NCBI GenBank assembly: GCA_014529385.2 | Contig: CM043950.1 | Location: 67,854,435 to 67,918,434 of the forward strand | DNA from: Adiantum capillus-veneris | Lineage: Eukaryota > Streptophyta > Polypodiopsida > Polypodiales > Pteridaceae | DNA length: 64,000 nucleotides | Direction: 5' to 3' | Shown here: one piece after another, positions 34,084-45,381 of the stretch | How the letters are laid out: each line of letters opens with the position of its first letter | Numbering within the stretch: position 1 is the stretch's first letter | Notes under the pieces: generated by a model | The model's input: only the letters and a program-made list of their open reading frames with translations | What the model was told of the DNA's origin: nothing | The model's database searches: none | Program-made: the position numbers and the translations under genes

Positions 34084-34248
34084 CACTTGTAATGCACTAT
34101 GAGACAAGGAAAAGGTAAGGCCCACAATCCAAATGATAGCAATACATAACCTACAACCTAAAATCACTTGCAATGTACTCTGAGACAAGGAAAAGATAAG
34201 GCCCACAATCCAAATGAAAGAAATACATAACCTACAACCTAAAATCAC
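34084..34248. repeat. Two 81-bp tandem repeats
   Basis: CACTTGTAATGCACT at 34084 and CACTTGCAATGTACT at 34165 start nearly identical units that contain AAGGCCCACAATCCAAATGA. Confidence 0.9.
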
Positions 34249-34259
34249 AACAAAATCTC

Positions 34260-34429
34260 ATAATATATTATATTTTTGTCTTTATGTCCATAATACATAC
34301 ATATGGAACAACCGCACCAAAAAGGCAATGAAAAAGCAAAATGAGATAATACATAAAATTGGAGCAACCACACCAAAAAGGAGATGAGATGGAAACATAA
34401 AATAGAGAAGGGGAAAGAAAATATTGAGG

Positions 34430-34501
<72 letters not shown>

Positions 34502-34603
34502 ACACACCATGTATGCTCCCAAAGACTGATTCATATCGAGGAAAAGATTCAAATATATAGGTGAGACCAAGTTGAGTAGAGTGAGTCATATATAGCTCCA
34601 ACA
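34260..34603 (-). mobile_element. 3' LTR remnant of a copia-like element
   Basis: The plus-strand end GCTCCAACA followed by CCCCCACTC reads on the minus strand as the purine tract GAGTGGGGG and then TGTTGGAGC, a polypurine tract followed by an LTR start. The first 100 bases match the LTR at 63044-63294. It is expanded by a (GA)n run at 34432-34497. The left end is not defined. Confidence 0.6.
34432..34497. repeat. (GA)n microsatellite
   Basis: About 33 GA units inside the LTR remnant. Confidence 0.95.
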
Positions 34604-34873
34604 CCCCCACTCAAACAAAGGTCTCTAGCTTTGCATGAAAAAACCCTTGGGAGTTCAAGGGGAAAGCCGAAGACCCTATACAATGTGAAAATGTGAACTA
34701 GCGATGATGATGTGAAAGTGAATTATGTATCTATGTACAAAATATACAAGTGACTCAGAGATCAAGTGTGGAGTGTGCATAGTGCATAATACCTATATGT
34801 ACAAATCTATCACAATAACAGAGACGCTGATTTAAAAATAGTGAGGCCATAGCAACTCCAAGCGCCCTGCACA
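34604..34873 (-). other. 3' internal remnant of the copia-like element
   Basis: The 270 bases between the polypurine tract and the next LTR. Nothing coding is seen. Confidence 0.4.
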
Positions 34874-35221
34874 TGACCGGCCGGCCAGTTTGTACACAAT
34901 TTGACCATTCAAGAAATCTATAAATGAAATACGTACAAGAGGGAAATAGTCACTCTTGCACGGGGGAAGATTGCACCCAGTGTCTGTGTATTCTTCTCTC
35001 CTCTCCTCTCTTCGCTCTCGCCGTGCTGGCATAGCACTCTGCTCTAGGAGGTGCACCTGCACGTGCTCTCTCGTTCTATCACGCTCTCTTTCTCTCTCTG
35101 CTCATGTACAGCTTGGATTATGCGTTGTGTGATTTGAGGTATGCAGATTTGTTCGTTTCATGGCTTGTAGTATATTGTTTTTGCTATTTTGTAGGGCTCG
35201 TGATGTTTCCGCATGTAGCAG

Positions 35222-35233
35222 TGGTATCAGAGC
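35222..35233 (+). promoter_or_regulatory. Primer-binding site of the LARD-like element (initiator Met tRNA)
   Basis: TGGTATCAGAGC, one base after the LTR end. A short ATG frame of eight codons follows at about 35266. Confidence 0.8.
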
Positions 35234-36198
35234 TCTGTTTACGCTCCTGTGGATACTAGTGAAGCTATGGAGAGCTCTGAGGACCAGAGCTAAGTTGTCT
35301 TTCATTATGCATTAACTTCCTTCTAGTTTTTTTTTTGCAAGTTGTAGTCGTTTTTTTTTTGTGAATATGCATGACTCATCCATGATTTTTCACCATTTTT
35401 TTTAAATTTCTTTCTTCACATCAAAACTCAATTGTGCTTGTTGAATAGGATTTACAACCTATCTCAATGGTAGACATAATTTCATAAACAACAATAGCTA
35501 GAAGTTAATATAGATATTCTATAAGAGAAGAGAAGATGATAAGTATGGACAAATTAAATAAAATAAATACATACTAGTGCTTTCAAGTCAAGAGAAGTAG
35601 AAGTAGGAGAAGGAGAAGTTAAACGAGATTTTTCTGATGGGGTTTCTTTGCCATCATGGACACGTATCATACCTAGGGAATCACATGATCTCCGTGAGAA
35701 AAGTGTGGAAGTGAAGGCGGCGAGAACACAAAAATGGTGGAGATGGCAATTTTATTCCTAGACGTGAGAAAACAACCCCAAGAGCTTTATTTAATTTAAA
35801 AAAAAAAAACTTTGTTAACCTTGGCGATCCAGAAGATCCTCCGCAAAAATTTTGTGCACAACAAGTAACAATAGTTGCAATAGTAGCATTCCCTACAACA
35901 CCCACAGCAAGCCGTATCATCATCGGACGGCAAAAGCTCATATTTGAGCCAGGGGTGTCACCCTCGGCATGCGAGTGATGGATTGTAGCGGAAGAGGGCG
36001 CTTGTCTCTTTACCGTCTGAGTAGCTTAGGCCACCAAACATTCGATTCTCATCCATCTGCCACACGCTAAAATGCATGCAGGATGACGACGACCCAGTGG
36101 AGCCGTTTTTTTTTTCCTCTAAAATCTCTCATACACCCATGGGCCACAAATTACTTGCACACTGAGAGCCGCCACCAACCCCTCTATAGTCGCCACCC

Positions 36199-36201
<3 letters not shown>

Positions 36202-36265
<64 letters not shown>

Positions 36266-36341
36266 TCATACCCCTCTGCTTTGCTGTTGGCGCCAGTACC
36301 CCAACCAACCAACTTTCTCTCTCTCTACAACGACCACTCAA

Positions 36342-36392
<51 letters not shown>
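36202..36392. repeat. Two (CT)n microsatellites
   Basis: 36202-36260 and 36345-36392 are nearly pure CT, separated by a 90-bp spacer. Open reading frames across them are artefacts of the repeat. Confidence 0.95.
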
Positions 36393-36394
<2 letters not shown>

Positions 36395-39214
36395 TGGCGG
36401 CCACACGCTCACACACCTAACAACCAACCACACACCTAGACCCTATCTCTCTCTCTCTCTCCCTCGTCAGTAATTGAGGACACTTACGCATTCACAACCG
36501 CCGTTTCTTTTTTCTTCCCCAAGAACAACCCACTCCACTCTGCATGGCGATCACATCCAGTACCTGCTTCTCCTATGGTTTACGGTTTGCAACCCCGAGA
36601 CCTTTTCCAAACTCCAGCTAACGACATCATGCAAGTTTAGTGCATGGTGGATCGCTCTCCTCTACTAACTACCCTTCTCAACAACCGCAATCACAAAACT
36701 GGTCTGTAGCATGGCGTCCTAACGAGCAGTTCCCCACACAGTTGCCAACCATTCATGATCTTTCGTTTTAATTTTATTCTCACCTCACGTTCACACAGTT
36801 TGCCCCCGACTATTACTTGTGCTGCTTGCATGTGTGTTCCTCACAGAGAGCCCTACTGCCAATAGCCACAGGTGCTTATATCTCTCTCTTTACAACTATC
36901 ATGCACTCTCTCTCTCTCTCTCTCCTGCTACTGTCATCCTGCAACGCACACTCTCTCTTGTGGACCCTATATCGTGAGCCGGACACAAAACAAAGGACAA
37001 CACATGTAGAGTGCTCTATCAACAAAGTCGATGGCTCACAGGAGGACAGTAAGGTGGAGGGGTACCCGTGCTCTAGCAAAAGCCTGGTATGGGTGCAGAA
37101 AGTAAAGAGATCCTTGAAGAAGCCACCGACTCCACCTAGTGGTTTTAGACTGCACCTAGTGCTTCAAACCTAATAATAAGCTTGAAAGTATAAGGCCGAT
37201 TTGGGGCACCCCGGAAAATTTCCTTCCAAGAATCCAGATCGAGTGAACATGATAAAGGGTGGCGTGCTTGGAGGCAGCAACAGTGGCTGGCGACGCTTGT
37301 GACCAGAAACACAGAAACACGAACAACAAGTAGACGCGTGAAAATGGGGTTGAAAGCATTAAAATAATTGTCCCTAGCTATCGTTGAGCTGCAAGGGTTG
37401 TTTTCAACCTGTCGAGAGGGCACTACTTTAGGGGAGATGTTTTAGACGAAATCTGACATAGTATTGAATTTTATTAGAAATTTATTCAATGTGGAGTCAG
37501 TAGGAAAGCCACTAGAAGGGCTGCAGGTAGATTCTATGTAATCATTTGGAGCTAGAAGAATTCTAGAATCCTTCTTTCCCTACTAATGTTCGCTTTATTT
37601 TTTTAATTTTTTTTAATTGTGAAAGGTGGTGGGTGACATCTCATGCTCCTTCTGTTAGGATTACAGTCGTATTTGTTATGTCGGTCTTTCCACTTGTACT
37701 AGTCAAGATCGAACAATAATGCCCTTTGCCAAGTATCCTCGAGCATTGGCAATGATGATGCATGGTGATTTTACTCACGCTTTTAGGCTTTTGGTTTAAG
37801 CCTTTCATTTTACTTCATTTCATTTTTGTTCCCCGGCACTGGTTTCGATCCACAAGGATTGTATTAGTTTGGTCTCATATGTAATTTTAATATTTTGAAG
37901 ACGGTCAATATAACATTTCATTTCATTCTCTCTCTTTCTTTCCCTCCTTGACCAAACTACCGACCCTACCTTTGTATTCAATTGTCCACAACCGCGCAAG
38001 TCGATGATTTTTTTGGCACCCACACTCACTTGTCAATTTGAATGATATACATTCAAACACACACACACATACTGTACGTGTTCTATATGGTATTTCATAG
38101 TTTGAAGCTAATGTTCATGGCTACGCGGTGTGAGATTTGTGTGTCTATATTTAAGGTGGCGATAAGCGATGCTATGTCTCTTGGTATTTTCGTGTTTGTT
38201 GTACCCTTTCAAAGATGACCATCGAAAGTAGTTCCTACGAAATTTTTCATGAGAAATTCTCTTTGGATCAGAGTACTCATAGCAATGTTTAATGATTGAG
38301 TTAGGGCTTGCCAAAAACAATTTTTCTAACTAAAGACAATAAGGGCACACCTAAAGCTTTTTTTGTTTTTAGGTCACAACTCAAAGGTTTTCAAGTATTC
38401 ACACTAAAACTTATAAAACTTTGCCTATTTACGTGAAGGAAAGCATGGAATCTAGCTGATGTTTTGCTATTTTAACTACTTTCAATAACACTGGTGAAAT
38501 TTAACTAATTTTCTTGCGACAAAAATCAATGGTTTAAACACTTACTCACATATACAGTCCACCTCGCCGATATCTGACATCTATCTGTAAGACTTGAATT
38601 TTGGTTTGTTCTAACTTGAAGAAATTGTTTAGCATTTGCCGATTTGGATACTAGCCACTTCTGCAAACCACCTCCAGGTATGTAATTTCTTGTTGCTTTC
38701 CACGGTATTTTTCTCCTTAATGAATCCATTTCTACATATATCTACGGCTATCATATTTTTTAAGATCACATCACTTATGCAACATATCTCGTCTGCCTAT
38801 ATTGCAATGATATCCCTTAACATATTCCTACAATAATACTCACTTTCTCTACTTGCTTGGAAGTTTATATTGTTGGTGCATATATTTAAGGACACAACGT
38901 CAAGCAGTTTGCAATAAGGATAATACCACTGGACAATTTGAAAGGCAAAAGATCTTTTACTTCCTTGCATTTTCTTATGGCATATGAAATTAAGAATCCA
39001 TAAAGTTCTAGCTTATACTTGGATTGCATGTAATTTCTATTGAGAGGATTCGGCATTAAGCTATGCAGCTACTCATATGAGTTGCGGTGTTTTGAGTTAG
39101 TGAATAAAAATTTGTAAGTACTCTGCTACTCAACTACACTCCAATGTGGTGTCACTCAGGTAGTACATGTTTTGTCTTTCTATGTCTTGTCTAGTCCATT
39201 GGTCACATGCACAC

Positions 39215-39438
39215 AGATCCGTTGATTTAGGCAGTGTGTAAATGCTCATCTTGGTGTAGATTCACTGATTTAGGCAACACCTGTTATCTGTGCAGACCCG
39301 TCGATTTAGGCAGCACACTGAAAAATTACAAATTCGCAAGGGTAAATGCAGATTTGCCGATTTAGGTAGCATTAGTGCAGATTCGCCGACTTAGGCAGCA
39401 CGTCTTATTGGTGTCGATTCGTCGATTTAGGCAATACC
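39215..39438 (+). repeat. Six copies of a ~24-base motif inside the LARD-like element
   Basis: GATTTAGGCAGCAC-type cores begin at 39224, 39267, 39303, 39359, 39388 and 39424, each preceded by an AGATTCGCC-like word. Spacing is irregular (29-56 bases), so this is an interspersed cluster and not a simple tandem array. Confidence 0.85.
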
Positions 39439-40040
39439 AATCACAAAATCATACTGTAGTGGCTGGCCACCACTGTAACTGGTATGATTTGTTACCCGGG
39501 TACATAATGAAAATGATTTTGGATTTGGATATTTGGATTGGGATTTGAAACGGATTTATGTTGGCAGATATTTGGACTTGAATTTTTGTGGATTGTTGCG
39601 ACAGTATGCGAAATGTTTATGATGAGTGTACTGACCAATGATATCCTGATTCATCAGGGTATGACATATACTCCTTATTCTAGTGGTATGGGACACTAGA
39701 ATAGGTAGTATGTGGATGAGGACCGGCATAAGCAATGTTGTTCAATTTCATTATTTTTACTATATGCTATTTTTTTGACAACAATTTCTAATCACTGTTT
39801 CTTACAGGCATTGTTTGCAGATTTCTTATCTTCGCAACTGAGGATAGTTGCTTTCCAACGGAGAGGTATGTTATGGAATTGATATGTTATTATTTATTGC
39901 AGCTGACAGGTGGAAAAGGCTTGACAGAGCTAGGCTATTGCAAAGGATATCATGTTTTATGTATATTTTATTATTCAAGTGCTCTTTATGAGCTTTGGCC
40001 ATTTATGACCGGCTGGCCAGTTTGTACTCAATTTTACCAT

Positions 40041-40517
40041 TCAAGAAATATATAAATGAAATACGTACAAGACAAAATGGTCACGCTTGCACGGGGGGAG
40101 ATTGCACCCAGTGTCTGTGTATTCTTCTCTCCTCTCGTCTCTTCGCTCTCGCCGTGCTGGCGTAGCACTCCTCTCTAGGAGGTGCGCGTGCATATGCTCT
40201 CTCGTTCTATCACGCTCTCTTTCTCTCTCTGCTCGTGTACAACTTGGATTATGCGTTGTGTGATTCGAGGTATGCAGATTTGTTCGTTTCATGGCTTGTA
40301 GTATATTGTTTTTGCTATTTTGCAGGGCTAGTGATGTTTCCGCATGTAGCGTTAGTACCTTGTCTTCATGTCGGAGAATGGACTCGGGCTGCAACACCAC
40401 TTCTTGGTCCTCGATCTCCAGTGGGTCTTCATTAGTTAGTTCTTGAGGTGGCTCTCTTTTGTAAGGCTTAAATAGGCTCACATGGAAAGCATTGTGTATG
40501 AGCCAATGGTTAGGCAA
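40041..40517 (-). other. Chimeric reading frame across a transposon junction
   Basis: The first about 55 codons (from 40517) are the chromodomain-like tail of the Element B integrase (NHWLIHNAFHVSLFKPYKRE). At about 40352 the frame enters the antisense strand of the LARD-like 3' LTR and stays open for about 100 more codons. It is not a real gene. Confidence 0.7.
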
Positions 40518-40683
40518 CTTGAGCTAATAGGCCATCTCATTGATTGGCCTAAGAATTTGGAAGGGACCATAGTACCTTTTTTCTAGTTTAGCATAGTACT
40601 TTTGGTGTCCCGTGGATTCTTGCCCATCGTGTGCGTTAATCAAGGCTTGGGAAATTTTAATAAGATGCAATCATTTTCCTTAA
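40352..40683 (-). pseudogene. Element B integrase C-terminal tail
   Basis: Matches the family B fragment at 10441-10760. It holds the end of the DNA-binding domain and the chromodomain-like tail, with small frame breaks (for example a lost base near 40613). It is separated from the rest of the integrase by the 1.3-kb insertion at 40684-41988. The element 3' end and 3' LTR are missing, replaced at 40351 by the LARD-like LTR. Confidence 0.8.
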
Positions 40684-41988
40684 CACTAGTTTGGTACCAA
40701 AACAAGTTTATTTAAGAAAACTAGTTTAAATGCTACTTACATTAAACGGTTTATTCAAGAAAACCCTCTTGATATGCTTAAATATGTTAGCTAGAGGGTC
40801 TTTTAAAAATACAACCTTGCATTTTAGAATTTATCATGATAAGAACTATACTCATCAAGTTGACCCTCGTAAGACAGCGATTGATGCTTTGAAGGAATCA
40901 CCAAGGTATAAGCTTAAAAAAAATGAAGCGACCTTGTAGAAAATTTTAGGTGACTCTTCCACAATTTTGCTATAGATAATTGAAAGTTTCATGTGCAAAA
41001 AAATTAACTTTGGAGTATATAAAATAATGGAAAGTTGCATGTGTTTGATATGGTCATTTCAAGCATATCTTTGTATACAAAGAAAAATATGTTCTTGATG
41101 TATTTGTGAGTTTTAGAAATTCATGATACATTGCTTTCCCTTTCCATTGAGCACTCAAGGTGGCAAGTACGAGGGCTTTGGTATGCAACAATTATTGGAT
41201 CATTTTGATTATTCAAAACTCTATAAGAGAAAAATTTCATATTTTCATTCTTAGCACCTAAGCATTCAAAACCTCAAATAATATCAAACTTTCTATGTAG
41301 ATCAACTAAATGTATCAAAGTAAATGGTACATACACAATTGGGGTGCCTAAAACCTTGGTTTCAATGTTATTACGGAGAACTTAAGATTTTCAAGAGTTT
41401 TTGCACGATAAAAATTTCAAGATAGAGTTCAAGCAACGAGATTTAATTGAGTTAGGGAGCCCAAAAAATATGTAGTTTCTTGGTTTAAACATATAAAGTC
41501 ATTTGTAGTTGTCAAATTGCACTAGAATAGTACCAATTCCATGAGGGGACCTTTGGAAGACCAAAATATGCTCTTATTCAGTACGTGCTCAAGTATGAAA
41601 TTATGTCTATAACTTGCATGTGACTTGAAAACTTATCTTTGAAGTGCATTCCATTGTTTTGTAAGACTAAGTGCTAACACTTGGATTTTATAAACGTAAG
41701 AAAGGCCATATCTATAAAAAGATATAATAATTTTATGATTTTTTTGGCAAAACAGCTTGAAATTTTACTAAAATTTATGTCTTAGAACTTACCAAAATTC
41801 TCTCGATATGGATTGTATTTTGATATGGAGAAAAATCCAGTGTTTTCTTTCCCTCATAACCAATCTATGGTAGAATCAAGGTGTAAAAAACTTCTTTCTA
41901 GCTTGACAAATAAATTGCCAAAACTTGGTAGAAAAACAGGACACTTTAGTGTCTCAGAACACTTAAGTGTCCAATTACAGAACTAGTG
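40684..41988. mobile_element. 1305-bp CACTAG-ended insertion with TTAA target duplication
   Basis: It interrupts the Element B integrase where the intact copy (10741-10790) reads straight through. The ends are CACTAGTTTGGTACC and ...TTACAGAACTAGTG, an 8-bp terminal inverted repeat, flanked by TTAA at 40680-40683 and 41989-41992. Near the right end lie inverted GGACACTT.AGTGTC words. AT-rich, with no transposase frame; the longest frames are under 70 codons. The ends start like CACTA elements, but those give 3-bp duplications; a TA duplication with ACACTAG ends is the other reading. Confidence 0.75.
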
Positions 41989-43019
41989 TTAAAGGCTTGG
42001 CTCTTTTGTGCTTATCAGCAGTAGCCTTTTGCCTTTGCTGTGAGAAAGAGATAGCATCCTTAATCCTTTGGAAAGATTCTTGTAAGTCTCTTCTATACTC
42101 ATCTGGAGCGAAGATCTTCCCATGCACCTTAAGTAGCAGGGGACTTTTTGATCTTCCCTCAATTACCTCAAAAGGTGCTTTTCCCGTGGAAGTATGTACA
42201 ATGTTATTGTAGGCATACACCACTAAAGGTAAGTACTTCTCCCATTGGGATCTTTGATCTACTTCCGTTACATAGGCTTTTAGTAGATCAAGAATTGTTA
42301 GGCTATCTATTTCACTTTGGCGATCCGTTTGTGGGTGATAGGCCAAAGTGAAATTTAGCCCTTGTTCCTAAGTTCTCAAAGACACCCTTCCAGAAATTAC
42401 TGGTCATTCTAGGATCTCTATCTGGCACTATGGACATTGGCAAGCCATGGTACTTGAAGATTTGTGAAATGAAGAGGGTTGCCATTTGATGGGCTTTGAT
42501 AGTCTTTTTGACAGGTATAAAATAAGCTTGTTTACTGAACCTATCTACTATCATCCATATTCTCGTATTCCCATGGATAGACTTAGGCAATCCGCACATA
42601 AAATCCATGGATATGCTCTCCCATGGTGAATTAGGGATTGGCAAAGGTTGAAGCAATCCAGGTTGCTTCCCTCTATCAAACTTCGTCTTTTGGCAGACCA
42701 CACATCTAGAAACATACTCTTGTATGTTTGCTTTCATGGTAGCCCAATAGAAATATGTTTCAATCCCTTTTAGGGTAGACTGAATCCCTCTATGCCCTAC
42801 ATAAGGAGGAGCATGAGATTTATACATTACTTTCTCACGTAATGAGCTAGTAATGCATAGTCTATAGCCATAGAGAAGATAACCATCTTGTAAAGTAAAT
42901 GGTTCCTCTTTCTTCCCCAGTGCAAGGATTGAAATCAAATCTCTAAAATCGGGATCAATAGCATACTCACCTATCATGGAAGATAGATCATTATGAGTTG
43001 CTATGGAAATCACATTCAC
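41989..43019 (-). pseudogene. Element B integrase
   Basis: Frame 43019-42312 (235 codons) has the zinc finger H..GHRGIQ..C(VV)C near residues 69-110 and the core MDFMCGLPKS, VDRFSKQAYFIPVKKT and VPDRDPRM. A frame change near 42340 leads into 42346-41975 with the catalytic Glu in AYHPQTDRQSEI, VVYAYNN..HTSTGKAPFEV and the start of the C-terminal domain. It is then cut by the TTAA insertion. DDE residues are all present but the gene is split. Confidence 0.85.
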
Positions 43020-43612
43020 TCTCGGTCGTCTTCAGAGTGCATCGGCTACTTGATTATTCTTTCCAGCAATGTGAGCAATATGAAAATGAAATTGCAAAAG
43101 GAAATTTTCCCACCTCATTTTTTTGTCGGAGAGCTTGGTCTATGTCATGAAGTACTTAAGACTTTAGTGATCCATTCGCAGAATGAAAGGAGTCCCCAAT
43201 AAATAGTGCTTCCATGAGTCTAAGGCATGTAGAACTGCGAGGAGTTCCTTTTCATATAGGCCTAGAGCTTGCTCAACACGGTCGAGCCTTCGAATTTCAT
43301 AGTCTATGGCGTGCCCTTCTTAGAGAAAAACAGCTCCAAGGCAATCACCACAAGCATGACATTGGACCTCAAAGGGCTTTAAGAGATCCGGTAGTGTAAG
43401 CACAGGTTGAGAGATAAGCTTTTCTTTAAGCTTTTCAAATGCATTTTTCTCCTTGGCAGACCATGTATACCTAACGTATTTCTTTGTTAGGTCATGTAAT
43501 GGTCCTACAATTAGTGGGAACTTTTCTATGAAGCATCTATAGTATGCACACATACCTATAAAGCTTCTTAGTTCATGAAGATTCCTTGGTTTAGGCCATT
43601 TTTTGATTGCCT
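43020..43612 (-). pseudogene. Element B RNase H and connection
   Basis: Frame 43553-43320 has the connection MCAYYRCFIEKFPLIVGPLH and the start of RNase H (FEVQCHACGDCLGAVFL), in which the expected TDAS is CHACG, so the first catalytic Asp is lost. The rest to 43020 is in broken frames. Confidence 0.7.
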
Positions 43613-44206
43613 CTAACTTTGATGATCCATTTGGAAGCCACCTTGAGAGATAATGTGACCTAAATACTGAATCTTTTGCAAGAAAATTTCACTTTTCTTT
43701 CGATTAACATAAAGTTTATTCTCTCTTAGAACTTGAAATATTACCTGAAGGTGTTGCTTGTGTTCATCTAATGAATTAGAGTAGATGATGATATCAACAA
43801 AGAACACTCCAGTAAAGGTTCGGTGAGGCCTGAATAGCTTCTCTATAAAGAGGTTGAATGTGGCTGGTGCATTGGTCAAGCCAAAAACCATGACTATATA
43901 TTTGTAAAGACCTAACGTAGTGTGAAATGCGGTCTTTACAATGTCTTGATCAACTATACTTATTTGATGATAGCCAGTTTTTAGGTCAATGCTACTGAAG
44001 TAGGATGATCCTTGTAGCTTATCAAATAGGTCTTCTACCCATGGAACGGGAAACCTATTCTTGATAGTGATCCTATTTAGTGCTCTATAGTAGACACCCG
44101 TGCAATTAGTGCCATCTTCCTTTTGCACTAATAGCACAGGTGAGCAAAATGGAGATGAGCTAGGCCTAACCATGCCCTTCTCAACTAACTCATGCACTTG
44201 CCTCAT
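43613..44206 (-). pseudogene. Element B reverse transcriptase
   Basis: A 197-codon minus-strand frame with EKGMVRPSSSPFCSPVLLVQ, RALNRITIKNRFPVPW, YFSSIDLKTGYHQI, VFGLTNAPATFNLF and the catalytic box VFFVDIIIYS, where the first Asp of the DD pair is Val (codon 43796-43798). It ends in YLGHIISQGGFQMD. One missense change at the active site makes it dead although the frame is open. Confidence 0.85.
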
Positions 44207-44299
44207 AATCTCCTCTTGTTGAGCTTGAGAAACTCCATAAGGAGGTTTGTTAGGCGGTGAACTCCCTCCAAGAAGCTCAATTGCATGGTCATCATTACT

Positions 44300-44521
44300 T
44301 CATTTAGGAGGTAGCTCACAACGGATGTCGTCAATAAAGACACCTTGAAACCCCTTGAGAAAATTGGATAACGTTAATCCCTTTTGATTGTGTATATTTT
44401 CTTTTGCTAAAACATTAGGTTCATCTTGAGAATCTTTAACAAAAATCATGTACACATAAATAGAGCTCTTTATTGACTTGTTGAAAGCTTGTGTATGTAC
44501 AATGGGTATGGTATTAACCAT
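44300..44521 (-). pseudogene. Element B protease-RT linker
   Basis: A 73-codon frame ending in FLKGFQGVFIDDIRCELPPK, the segment that normally leads into RT. It follows the protease frame directly. Confidence 0.5.
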
Positions 44522-45199
44522 TTACTTAGCATCTATGCACATATCTTTTTTCCTGAACTTAAAGGAGATTCTCCTTTTAGGGAATTTAACATTGGCAACC
44601 ATGCAATCAAACCATGGTTCCCCTAGGATTACATACTCATGCTTGAGAGGAGAGATAAAGAAGCCCTCTTTGTCCACATCGCTTTGGACATGGAGCCTCA
44701 ATTTCCCGATTAAGGGAGTGACTAAAGCTTCTTGCCCCTTGAAAGCACCGTCTGCGGGTAGGACATCTCCCATCTCGTAGGCTTGTATGCCTAGCTTGGT
44801 GGCCAACTCTATGGATATGAAATTTTGAGTAGAACTAGGGTCAAAGAGAATACAAGCATCATGTTCTCTTACCTTTCCCCAAGCATGGCATAGAGGAGAT
44901 CCTTTGTGGTGAATTTCCTCCTCTTGGATTTCGACCAAGGTAGCTCTAGGAGGTTCATGGTGGTTGTTCTTTTGGGGACAAGTGTGATATGCACTCCCTT
45001 GATCGCCGCACTTGAAACAACGGTTATCCTTGTGATACCGCTCAAGCTCTTTAGGAAAGAGTTTATTTTTGCCTTTGTAAACTCCCTTGTCTTTAGCTTT
45101 GTTGGAGTTTCCCTTAGGAGACTTTTGGACATTGTCCTTCCCCTTAGGCTCATTGGAACACTTGTTTTCCGTGGGATTAGAATTTCTTTTGGCCCCCAT
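44522..45199 (-). CDS. Element B nucleocapsid and aspartic protease
   Basis: A 225-codon minus-strand frame. It has a zinc knuckle near residue 58 (CFKCGDQGSAYHTC) whose His is Ser (codon 44993-44995). The protease has its active site in CILFDPSSTQNFIS, then LATKLGIQAYEM, and ends LKHEYVILGEPWFDCMVANV. The frame is open but the knuckle has lost a zinc ligand. It is preceded in another frame by the end of capsid (45380-45200). Confidence 0.8.
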   Translation of the reverse strand: MGAKRNSNPTENKCSNEPKGKDNVQKSPKGNSNKAKDKGVYKGKNKLFPKELERYHKDNRCFKCGDQGSAYHTCPQKNNHHEPPRATLVEIQEEEIHHKGSPLCHAWGKVREHDACILFDPSSTQNFISIELATKLGIQAYEMGDVLPADGAFKGQEALVTPLIGKLRLHVQSDVDKEGFFISPLKHEYVILGEPWFDCMVANVKFPKRRISFKFRKKDMCIDAK

Positions 45200-45376
45200 T
45201 TGGAAATTGATTCAAGAAGCCACCATAGTATGGTGTATAACCGTTGATATGCTACGTGGCCTTTAGGAGTTGACATACTCCGCCATTTCTTCAGTTAAGT
45301 TGGCACAAAATTGTTGCTTTTGCCCTCCAAAATCCAACTTTTTAAGGACAATCGCTTTGAGTTGTAAGTCCTAAAA
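45200..45376 (-). pseudogene. Element B gag, downstream part
   Basis: The sequence continues the gag domain found at 57144-58250. The codons for YVDKF span the insertion site when the CTTGT duplication is counted once. It is interrupted here by array C. Confidence 0.75.
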
Positions 45377-45381
45377 CTTGT
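45377..45381. repeat. Target-site duplication of array C, left copy
   Basis: CTTGT, repeated at 57139-57143 on the other side. Confidence 0.9.

Larger units (their letters stand above)
34874..40350 (+). mobile_element. Large non-coding LTR retrotransposon (LARD-like)
   Basis: Direct repeats 34874-35220 (347 bp) and 40006-40350 (345 bp) both begin TGACCGGC.GGCCAG; the first ends GTAGCA and the second GTAGC. A Met-type primer site TGGTATCAGAGC lies at 35222-35233, one base after the first repeat, giving plus polarity. The 4.8-kb inside has no Gag or Pol domain on either strand, which fits the LARD class (long internal region, no coding). The flanks do not show a target duplication: on the left is copia remnant, on the right family B integrase. 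One side was therefore probably rearranged. Confidence 0.75.

Noticed and set aside
39215-39438. CRISPR-like array
   Set aside because: The motif copies are degenerate, spacing is irregular and the setting is a plant retrotransposon.
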